A stretch of DNA of 64,000 bases from CAWJKP01 sp963843465 (lineage in GTDB: Bacteria > Planctomycetota > Planctomycetia > Pirellulales > Thermoguttaceae): the NCBI GenBank assembly GCA_963843465.1, contig CAWJKP010000003.1, positions 806,001 through 870,000 of the forward strand, given 5' to 3'. The notes under the pieces were generated by a model, which did no database searches, had not been told where the DNA came from, and was given only the letters and a program-made list of their open reading frames with translations. Positions 8,774 to 16,792 of this stretch are shown piece by piece. A program made the position numbers and the translations under genes. Every line of letters begins with the position of its first letter. Position 1 is the stretch's first letter.

Positions 8774-11700
8774 ATGTACAGACAAGAGATGCTCGTCGTC
8801 CTGGCATTGATGTGGGCCGGCGGCGTGCGCGCGCAAGGCAACGACGCTGCACCGGCGGCCAATTCCTTTGACCTGCGGCCCGACCAGATCGTGGCCGCGG
8901 CGGCCCATGACGCCCGGTTGGCCGTCCAGGTGCAGGCGTTGCTCGATGCGTATCGCACCCAGCCCCAAGGCTACCCGCGGGGCAAGGATGCGCGGGGCAT
9001 TCCGTACGCCCAGCCGGACACCAAAGCCTGGTTTCGCTGGCACTTCTACAACGACGACGCGATCCAGAGCTGTGAGGATGCGAAGATGGATCGAATTGTT
9101 CAGCCCTATAACCCGTTGGAGGACAAGGGCGTCTCCGTGGACCAGGGAAAGGCGGCGAAGTTCTCTTTTGTCGGGGAACACGTCACGGAAGGCAAGCAAT
9201 CGTTAAAGGCCGAGTTCACGGCGGAGGCCATTGCCGCCGGCCGAGCCGTTATCAAGATTGGCGTGACCGAGGGAGGCGATCTGCACGGCTCCTACAAGAA
9301 CCAGTGGCGGACGCCTTCCTATTGGTGCCATTACCGGTGGCTGAAGCTCGACCTTTTCAACCCGGCTCCGACGGAGGTCAGGGTGCGCGTGGCGAATGTG
9401 CCGTTCATCCTTCGCCCCGGCTCCAACGTCGTGGCGGTCAAGACCGCCGACGCCGCGGGATACGCGGTCCCCTGGACCCAGCCGGTCAGTGCTTTTTCGG
9501 TCCAGGTCACGGCTGCGGGCCGGGATGCGACACTGTTCATCGACAACGCCCGCCTGGAGCAGGAAGTTCCCGCGGTAATCGCCAAAGAGGGCCGACTCTT
9601 CCAATTTCCGGCGCGACGGAACGAATACCGCGCCCGTGCTCTGGCCTGGACTGACACCCGTGGAGGCAAGCACGGTCTATGCGCCTGAACGCAGCTTCGG
9701 ATGGGTCGGTTCGCCGAAATGCGCCTACAGCGCTTCCTCGTTTCGGAGCGAGGACAATGGGATCCTCTGGGGAGCGTGTTCGGGGATCGAGACACCCTTC
9801 CGAGCAGACGTTTCCGACGGCCGGTACGGCATTCTTGTCATCGCCACGCCAGGCAACGGTTTCCAGTGGCCGAAGGGCGCGACAATCCGCGTCAGCGGCA
9901 AGGATTACCCGCTTTTCACGGCCCGGACCGACGAAGAAGCGCGGCGGGCGCGGCTGTCGGGCGAGTTGTGGGACTTCCGGCCCGGCACGTGCATCTGGGA
10001 AGAGCTGGTCCGCCCTCCCTTCTATCCGCGACAGAGATGGTGTTCGCGGAAGCCGTCGACGGGCATCTTCTCCTGGAGTTCCCGAGAACCATCGAGGTCC
10101 GCGCCGTTTTCGTCTTTCCCGAGAAGTCGCGCGAAGAGGCATTGAAGGAACTTGGGCGTTTCAACTACCTCATGGCGGAAAGTTGGGACGTGTCGCATGC
10201 CTGGGTCAAAGGCGATGTTGCGGAACGGGCGCGCTATATCGGATTCCACGAAGAGGCGTCGCGGCCGGACGCAGTGGTGCGCAAGCTCCAATCGCTCTCG
10301 ATCGGGGCGGAGGATTGGAAGCGCGGCTTCGTGCTGTTTCAGCGGGGACTTGCGGAATCGGTGTACCCCGACACCGTGCCGTCTGCCGAAGAGGTATCCG
10401 CGGCTTCGACGCTGAAAGCCTTCGCGTCGCCCGGCGAGAAGAAATGCACGACCCTCGGCGTGCTTCCGCTTGCCACAGTCCGGGGGCTGCGGATCAGCGC
10501 CGGCGCGTTGCGCGAAGGATGGCGGGGAAATCCCCGCTGCGAACGTTGTCCTGCGGTTCGGCTGGTTCCATCACAAGTGCATGGAATACGGCCACCACAA
10601 CCACGCCTACAACTACCAGGAGCACGACCTGGTCAAACGCCCGACATTGGACCTCTATCCCGGTGCGGCTCGCAGGGCGTACGTGGACATTGCCGTCCCC
10701 GCGGATGCGAAGCCGGGGGAATACCGGGGCGAAGTCGCGATCCGCGATGCAACGGGCCAAGCGGCGGCGGCGGTGCCGATCGTGCTCGAAGTTCTTCCGA
10801 TCGCCCTGCAGACGCCGCCGGTTCTCTTCGGAACAGAAGGAACAAAGCCGGAATTGCTGGACTACGGCATCAACATGGGCACAGGCAGTTACGACGATGC
10901 GGCATCGAATGGATTCAAGGCCGTGGCGATATGTCCGTATGACGCCGCGCCGCCAATGGTCAAAGGCCGGCATGTTGCCTGGAAGGGCATGGTGAAGGAC
11001 AAGGAGTTCATCGAGTCGCTGATTGCGGACGGCCGTTCCGGCAAGGGCCCGCGGGTTCTCTTCGGCGGACTCGTTGCGGGACAACACGAAGGAAAAGGAA
11101 AGGAATTCGTGAATGGCCTGCTCAAGGAGTTTCCGGATATGGAGATCACCGGATACACGGTGCCCCTTTATTACTTTGTCGGGCCGGGCGCCACCGACCT
11201 GCGCCGACCTGGGATTACGTGACGGCTACCCGCGGCAAGCCCGAGCTTCTTCAACAGGCGGTGAAGGACGGGAAGTTCTTCTTCTTTACGGATTGGGTCA
11301 AACAGTCCAAGGAACAATCCGCGCGTTTCACCCACGGGTTTTGGTTATGGAGGCTAAAGGCCCCGGCGCGCTTCACCACGTTCATGCACAACTGGTACCA
11401 GGATCGGCTCGCACGCCCGCTGCCGTACTATGCCCTGGCAGGTATCGGCGGCGGGAATCGCTACGGTGCGTTTCAGGAATCGCAGGCGCCGGGCGAGTTG
11501 AATCCGAGCCGCGATCTCGTCCTCGTGCGCGAGGGGATCGACGATTACCGCTACGTCTTCACCCTGGAGCAGGCGCTCTGCGCCGCGGCGGAGAAGAAGG
11601 TCGGCGGCGCCGCAGCCGCGGCGGCCCGGAAGTTCCTGGACCAACTGGCGGCCGGGCTCAGCCTTGATCTGTCGAAGTACTACGAATCGCGCGGCGGACC

Positions 11701-11839
11701 GGAATACGTGACTTTCGTCGAGAACTGGTTCATGAGGCCGGACAACCCGTGGACTACGGCAAGGCTCGACGAGACCCGCAAGAAGTGCGCGGAACACATC
11801 CTGGCGTTGCAAAGAGAAGCGGGGAGCAAGAGGCGGTAG
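8774..11839 (+). pseudogene. DUF4091/GH123-like secreted glycosidase, split by four frameshifts
   Basis: One protein of about 1020 residues is spread over three frames. ATG at 8774 follows GAGGTGAACA and opens a signal peptide (MLVVLALMWAGGVRAQ). Frame changes occur near 9660, 10027, 10515 and 11203; at least three are healed by one base in a short run, giving WTDTVEASTV, FYPATEMVFAEA and TDLAPTWDYVTA. The N-terminal half is beta-rich (carbohydrate-binding-like). The C-terminal part carries FTHGFWLWRL, NWYQDR and VREGIDDYRYVFTLE, the Arg-x-Gly-(I/L)-x-Asp-x-(E/R)-Tyr signature typical of DUF4091/GH123-like enzymes. Likely intact in the organism but broken in this sequence. GH123-type amino-sugar hydrolysis is a family-level guess. 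Confidence 0.7.
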
Positions 11840-12062
11840 ACGGCATCTGGTGCGCGGCAAAGGCACGCCGGAACCCGGCGTAAAGCGGGCGACTATCGGA
11901 AATCATCTCCAGACGACGCCCGAATCAGATTCAAACGCCTCTACCTGCAATTCAGGTCGCGCGAGGCGCTAGTCGTTTCGCCTTGATGGGTCGTGAATCT
12001 TTCGCACCATCAATGGGATCGAAGGACAAGGCAAGCTCTGCTGCCAGACACATCACTCTTAC

Positions 12063-12189
12063 GCGCGTCGGTCACATCGGACCGATGCATCGAAACGACA
12101 GGGGGGGTTATGCTAAAGCATAACCTACGGCGACTTCGTTTTCGCCGGCGTACGGGCCGGCGCGGGGACCAGCGGCCCTCCGGCGACGC
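12063..12189. repeat. Direct repeat A flanking the HEPN module; remnant of a gene 3' end
   Basis: Matches 13933-14056 over about 125 bp with scattered differences. It shares GTCGGTCACATCG, the palindrome GGTTATGCTAAAGCATAACC and, on the minus strand, a reading frame ending VAGGPLVPAPARTPAKTKSP-stop, a degenerate copy of the last ~20 codons of the membrane protein ending at 13992 (VTGRPLVSSPARQPAKPKSP-stop). Confidence 0.75.
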
Positions 12190-12315
12190 TCTTTCACCAA
12201 TCGCCGGACTCACTCCACGCAAGGACAACCTTGGAAGACAAACAGGCGGACCCGTCGGCGGGCATCTAGCACCAGTGAGGGGTGGGAGACCCCGACGAAC
12301 CAGCAACTCGTCAAC

Positions 12316-12843
12316 TCACACCTTCCGTTTGCTCAGGCTTGCCAAAAAGATTTTGGTCAACATCTTGCTGGTTGCTGGATCACCTTGAACAGCTACCCAA
12401 TCAAGGAACGCGTCTTCAGCCGTCATCAGGTAGGTGAAAGCTTCCGCATGGGTGAAGTCTTTAGCGACGCTGGTATCATAATCTGCCCGATGTCTTGCAT
12501 CGATCAACGTCACGAAGGCCGATCCGATGCTTTGGAGTTGGGAGGGGACCACATCGCCTGTGCCGATCTTCCAAACGCCCGCCACGGACTTGGCCTCTGC
12601 ATATTCCTTACAGACCGTTTTCGTCGGTTCGTGGTTTATTGACCGGCTCAACTCGGCGCGGAGCAATGGATCCGCGACGACCCGAGCCATCGTTTCATGA
12701 ACGAGCAGGTGAAACAACGCATAGTAAGCCGTCGAAACGCCGCGCCGGAGCTGCGCTGGCGGCGGGGCCGGCGGGTGCGGTGGGGCGAGGTGAGGGGGAA
12801 TCATCGACTTCGCCAGGTCCAGAAAATCGTCGTGGAACGGCAT
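12316..12843 (-). CDS. HEPN-like domain protein
   Basis: 175 residues. An all-helical protein with the pattern of HEPN domains: LRRGVSTAYYALFHLLVHE (residues 32-50), where the Arg and the YYAxFH helix are typical, and DARHRADYD (115-123), which matches the R-(N/H)-x-A-D-Y element of COG1895-like HEPN proteins and could hold the catalytic Arg-His pair. HEPN proteins are often RNases in toxin-antitoxin and defence systems or binders of nucleotides. It starts 9 bp after the stop of 12853-13758 and is surely in one operon with it. Ribosome site weak. No nucleotidyltransferase (MNT) partner is present. The module lies between direct repeats. Confidence 0.6.
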   Translation of the reverse strand: MPFHDDFLDLAKSMIPPHLAPPHPPAPPPAQLRRGVSTAYYALFHLLVHETMARVVADPLLRAELSRSINHEPTKTVCKEYAEAKSVAGVWKIGTGDVVPSQLQSIGSAFVTLIDARHRADYDTSVAKDFTHAEAFTYLMTAEDAFLDWVAVQGDPATSKMLTKIFLASLSKRKV

Positions 12844-12852
12844 GGTGGCTGG

Positions 12853-13758
12853 TCACCCGGCTTTGTGCTCTGCGGCGGTCCTGATCCTCACGTAAGGCCA
12901 TCGGCTGATGCCTTCCCTGTCAAGGGCTTGTCTGATCTTGGGAATGAGCTGTGAGGCGGCCCTTCCGAATTCTCTGCTTGGGGCACCCTCCTCCGCGAAG
13001 AGATCAACCCACACGGCGGGGCCGCCTTCCTCGTTGCTTCCCAGTTCGTAATCCCAGTTCACCACCCATACCGGAAATGGGATAGTGCGCAGGGCGGCCT
13101 CCACGTTCTTCCCCTCGTCACGCAGCGGTAAGTATGGCGATAGAATCTCAAGCATTTTCTGAAAGGCCACCGCCGCGTTGCCATACTGCTCGCTTGTTGC
13201 GGGCTTGTCTGCCGGTACTTCTCTGGCAACAGCCAGGAAACTTTGGACAGCGGACAGCAGTTCTTGCTCGCGGGTGGAACCAAGCTCGGGGAAATCGGCT
13301 GCATTGAAGCCGGCCACCGACTTCGGGGTGAGCCAAATTGCAGCCCTTGCCAGCGCGCGTTCGACCGCCGCCGTGTCGATGGTGGCGCTGTCAGCAAGAA
13401 CGTGAGGGTGGACGAACAGGTTGCGGGCGATCCGGAAATTCGCGAGAAAATCACGCTTGCTGGTGCGGTCAGCCGTCTCATCCAGGGGTATCACTCGCCC
13501 CTTCTCGACCGCCACGCCACAAAGAGCATCACCGAATTCCAGCAGGAATCGAACACCGTGGAGCGGCGAGTCGTCCGGCAATCCCCAGTTGCCGCCACGC
13601 TCTATTTCGGCGCGGACACACAGCCCGTTTTTGAAGCGAAGCTTGCCGGAGAAACGGCCGCCACCTTGGGTGGCAAAGACGACGGCCAGTTCGCCGTTGC
13701 CGTCCCGATACCGGCCATCCTCGTCGAACTTACTCCTGAATACATCGGCGGCGGACAT
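12853..13758 (-). CDS. Uncharacterised protein, first gene of the HEPN module
   Basis: 301 residues, ATG at 13758 with a strong AAGGAGG 7 bp upstream. I do not recognise the family. Residues ~1-90 look like a small beta-rich domain (GELAVVFATQGGGRFSGKLRF, VRFLLEFGDALCGVAVEKG). The middle is helical (NLFVHPHVLADSATIDTAAVERALARAAIWL) and the end may be alpha/beta (FPVWVVNWDYELGSNEEGGPAVWVDLFAEE). No signal peptide or membrane helix, so cytoplasmic. Pairing with a HEPN-like protein suggests a partner, sensor or antidote role, which is inference only. Confidence 0.6.
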   Translation of the reverse strand: MSAADVFRSKFDEDGRYRDGNGELAVVFATQGGGRFSGKLRFKNGLCVRAEIERGGNWGLPDDSPLHGVRFLLEFGDALCGVAVEKGRVIPLDETADRTSKRDFLANFRIARNLFVHPHVLADSATIDTAAVERALARAAIWLTPKSVAGFNAADFPELGSTREQELLSAVQSFLAVAREVPADKPATSEQYGNAAVAFQKMLEILSPYLPLRDEGKNVEAALRTIPFPVWVVNWDYELGSNEEGGPAVWVDLFAEEGAPSREFGRAASQLIPKIRQALDREGISRWPYVRIRTAAEHKAG

Positions 13759-13932
13759 GGCCCAGCCTCCTTGGGTGTGGCAACAAAATAGATTATATCA
13801 TCGGGTAACGGCCTGGGATAGGGCGGTCCGCGCCACTGCCCTCATCATTCCCGATGCCGTGCCTTGCCTTCGATTACTACAAGCCTGTGCCACTCCAGAT
13901 GCCCTGGCTCCGGCGTCGACTCCAGGCGTTGC

Positions 13933-14056
13933 GCCCGTCGGTCACATCGACCGACGCATCGGAACGACACGCGGTTATGCTAAAGCATAACCTACGGGGA
14001 CTTCGGTTTCGCAGGCTGGCGGGCCGGCGAGGAAACCAGCGGCCGGCCGGTGACGG
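13933..14056. repeat. Direct repeat B flanking the HEPN module
   Basis: Same orientation as 12063-12189. It covers the intergenic GTCGGTCACATCG segment, the TTATGCTAAAGCATAA palindrome (13973-13994, overlapping the stop at 13992) and the last ~20 codons of the membrane gene. The HEPN two-gene unit lies between copies A and B. Confidence 0.75.
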
Positions 14057-15252
14057 CGGCGCGCAGCAAGGCATAGAGGAAATCGAAGCGGGTCAGGAGC
14101 TTGGCATCGGGGGCGATGTTGTATCTCAGGCCCATCCCCGTGTCGTCCAGCAGCGAGCCGCAACCGAGGACCAACACCGAGCCCTTGCCGAAACTCACCA
14201 CGGCGGCCACCGGCGTCTTGCCGACCCAGAGAATCGGCTTGCCGCCCTCGATCGCGAAGGTCCGCTGGACGGGGATGGCGGGCCAGCCGCCGGACGACTT
14301 CAGCTCGCCCTGGACGCCGGGCGCAACCTTCACCACCAGCCCGAACCGGTAGAGCAGGCTGTTGGCCGTCGTCCCGCTGCTCTCCGGGGAATCGACCAAC
14401 AGCAGCCGCCCGCCCGCGGCCACGTAGTCGGCCAGACGATTGCGGTAGTCGTCGCTGGTGGGCCGGGTTGGGCAGAGGATCAACAGCGCGTTGCCGGACA
14501 GTGCCTCCCGCCCGCTGCGGTGCGCGGGAAAATAGCCCAGCCGCGGAATCCACTGTTCCAAAAGGCCGTATCCTTTGTCGCTCTCGTGGGTAAAGCCGTT
14601 TACACAAAGCGGCACTTCGGAGGCCGTGCGATCGACGACCACCCGGGTCAAGGGGCGCACGGTCTGCGGCGGAGGCATCGCAGCGCGATGGATCGCCAGC
14701 ACGGCCAGCGAGGCCAAGGTCCAGCCCAACAAGCCCGCGCTCACCAGCGGCAAGAGAATAGGCGTGGGCTGTCCCGTAGGACGGATTGCTAATCCGTCCG
14801 GGAGATCGGCTTCCTTGCCGGACGGATTAGCAATCCGTTCCACATTGCCGGACGGATTAGCAATCCGTTCCACGTCAGGACCGGCACTTGTTTCCGCGCC
14901 GCCGGCGACCAGGACCAGCCAGGCGGCCAGCCCCAGCCCGGCCAGGGCCGCCAGGCCGAGCACCAGCCAGAACAAGAGCCGCACGGCCCAATAGTCGAAG
15001 GCGCTGCGGCGGTTGAGCCATTCGAGCAAACCCAGCATCAGCTCCGACTTGCCCGGCTCGAAGGTGCAGAAATTGGAGAAGAGGGTCGAGTCGGCGATGG
15101 CCAGCACGCGTCCGCGGCCGTAGCGGGTGGACCAGAGCTGGATGAAGGCCCCGTAGCGCATGTCGGGCCGGTATTCCGCCTGGGGGAAATAGTTTTCCGT
15201 GTGGTAGTCCGGCGGGAGGCTCCACTTGCCCGTGGTCAGCACCACGGCACGC
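13992..15252 (-). CDS. Polytopic membrane protein with DUF4350/GldG-like domains, 3' part after frameshift
   Basis: Continuation of 15236-16792. The frames join at a G-run near 15251: adding one G gives AAWGRAVVLTTGKW. This part completes the first Rossmann-like module (YGRGRVLAIADSTLFSN), then two membrane helices (LLFWLVLGLAALAGLGLAAW; LLPLVSAGLLGWTLASLAVL), then a second module with EQWIPRLGYF, NALLILCPTRPT and VAAGGRLLLVDSPES, the pattern of DUF4350/GldG-like domains related to glutamine amidotransferase folds. An inserted repeat (14776-14872) encodes VERIANPSGNVERIANPSG between membrane helices. The stop abuts the TTATGCTAAAGCATAA palindrome. Confidence 0.65.
14776..14872. repeat. In-frame repeat of ACGGATTGCTAATCCGTCC hairpins
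   Basis: Three copies of the GGATTAGCAATCCG palindrome within the membrane-protein gene, encoding RIANPSG units. Likely a repeat insertion that kept the frame. Confidence 0.85.
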
Positions 15253-16792
15253 CCCAGGCTGCGCCCGGGTCGAGCGAGCAGGTCCCGGCGAAGTGGAACG
15301 GCCCAACGTTCTGCAGGATCGGGTGCGGAATCGCCGGCGGTTGGATGAGCTCGACGTAGGGCGAGCCGACGGGAAAAAGGATGTCGTAGCGAAACTGGAA
15401 GCCGAAGGGCCGGGCGACGGCGTTGAGATGCGTGCTCCAGCGGTCGCAGTTGGTATGGTCGCCGATCATCAACAGTCCGCCGCCCCGGCCGACGAACCGC
15501 GCCACGGCCGCCGCCTCCTCGCTTCGATAGGGCTCGGTGGGCGTCTTGATCACCAGCACGTCGCACTGCGAAAGCGACTCGTCGTCGATGGCGGCCGACT
15601 CCGACAGCCGCGACATCTGGTAGAAATGCGCGCCATAGTCGTAGATCGCGGCGTAGGTGTAGGAGGGGTCTTCGCCATAGCGGGTCGTGTCGTAGTGCGG
15701 CGAGGTGGGCTCCCACGCGGAGTGACGCTCGACGACCATCACCCGCCCGCCTTTCCGCACTCCGGCCGGATCCCAAAGCATCCCGAAGGTGACCAACGCC
15801 ACCGCTGCCAGCACCAGCACCGCGGCTGCCGCCAGCCGCTTCTTAGCCCGCAGGTCGGCGGTTGCTTGCGGGTCCGCGGAGGGTTCTTCCACCGTCCCCG
15901 CCGGCAGACGGACGAACCACCAGGCCAACAACACCGGGCCGGCGGCCAACAGAAGGTGTACCCAGGGGTTGAAAAACTGGTTCATCGCCGTCGCGGCGTC
16001 GCCGCGGAGCACGCGGTGCATGTAGAGGGTCAACAGCAGGCCGGTCCGTAGCGGCAGCCAGAGGACCAACACCAGGGCCAACACGCCCGCGCTGCGGGTC
16101 CACATTCTCAGACCGACAGCCCGAAGGCCCAAGATCACCAGCCCGCCCACCAGGAAGCAAACGCTCACCGGGTCGACCAGCAGCTCCCAGGTGGCCGCGA
16201 AGCGGTGGATCTCGGGCATGGAGTAGATGGCCACGGTCGATTGGTCCAGGGCCGCGTCGAGGCCGGAGGTGGAAGCGATCAGGCCCACCAGCCAGGCCAG
16301 CGGCCAGGGCAGGTCGTGCCATCGGGCGGTGAACCCGGCGTAGTGCATCATCGCCAGCGATTGGACCAGCAGCACCAGGCCCGCTTGAACCGCACCCCAG
16401 CCCAGCGCCGCCGGCCACCTGCGCGGAACAGGCGCCCAGCCCAGCACCAGTCCGACGCCGATCGCCAGCGGCACCGCCTTGTACGGCCAGGGCATGAGCC
16501 AGGCCGCAGGCAAAAGCGCCAAGAGCGTCGTTCCTTGCCCAACCGTGCTGTGGGCGCTGCGGGACGGGCCGTAGGGTGGGACAAGCTCGCCTCGGGCGAG
16601 CGACGGCCCAGCAGGAACAGCCGTTGGTGGGCCGGCGGCCGCCAAGGCGGCCTTGTCCCACCCTCCTGCCAACAGCAGCACCGCCGCCGTCACCATCACG
16701 GCCCAGGCGGGCCAACTGACCGGCTCGAAATAGCCCAGGCCCGGCAGCCAAGAGGCGGCCAACAGGGCCAGCGCAGCCCAGGTGCGGATCAT
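15236..16792 (-). CDS. Polytopic membrane protein with DUF4350/GldG-like domain, 5' part
   Basis: Starts at ATG 16792, which overlaps the stop of the upstream gene as ATGA, so the two are translationally coupled. It begins MIRTWAALALLAASWLPG and has roughly eight hydrophobic helices in the first ~310 residues, including LLVDPVSVCFLVGGLVILGL. Then comes an extracytoplasmic alpha/beta module: RVMVVERHSAWEPTSPHYDT, YGAHFYQMSRLSESAAI, CDVLVIKTPTEPY and FVGRGGGLLMIGDHTN. This resembles DUF4350 and GldG-type domains of ABC-associated gliding or auxiliary proteins. Function unknown. A 96-bp intergenic-type repeat (16571-16666) is read in frame after the second helix. The frame ends artificially at 15236; see the 3' part. 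Confidence 0.65.
   Translation of the reverse strand: MIRTWAALALLAASWLPGLGYFEPVSWPAWAVMVTAAVLLLAGGWDKAALAAAGPPTAVPAGPSLARGELVPPYGPSRSAHSTVGQGTTLLALLPAAWLMPWPYKAVPLAIGVGLVLGWAPVPRRWPAALGWGAVQAGLVLLVQSLAMMHYAGFTARWHDLPWPLAWLVGLIASTSGLDAALDQSTVAIYSMPEIHRFAATWELLVDPVSVCFLVGGLVILGLRAVGLRMWTRSAGVLALVLVLWLPLRTGLLLTLYMHRVLRGDAATAMNQFFNPWVHLLLAAGPVLLAWWFVRLPAGTVEEPSADPQATADLRAKKRLAAAAVLVLAAVALVTFGMLWDPAGVRKGGRVMVVERHSAWEPTSPHYDTTRYGEDPSYTYAAIYDYGAHFYQMSRLSESAAIDDESLSQCDVLVIKTPTEPYRSEEAAAVARFVGRGGGLLMIGDHTNCDRWSTHLNAVARPFGFQFRYDILFPVGSPYVELIQPPAIPHPILQNVGPFHFAGTCSLDPGAAWGVPWC
16571..16666. repeat. GTAGGGTGGGACAAG hairpin repeat inside a coding sequence
   Basis: Full-length member of the repeat family seen between genes at 25960-26056, 30845-31214, 37331-37727 and 39733-39826. 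Here it is translated in frame as GGWDKAALAAAGPP...ARGELVPPYGP in a loop of the membrane protein. Confidence 0.9.

Noticed and set aside
8774..11839. True decay of the DUF4091 gene
   Set aside because: Kept as a broken gene in the list, but at least three of four shifts are healed by one base in short runs, as in conserved genes such as ruvX, so sequence error is more likely.
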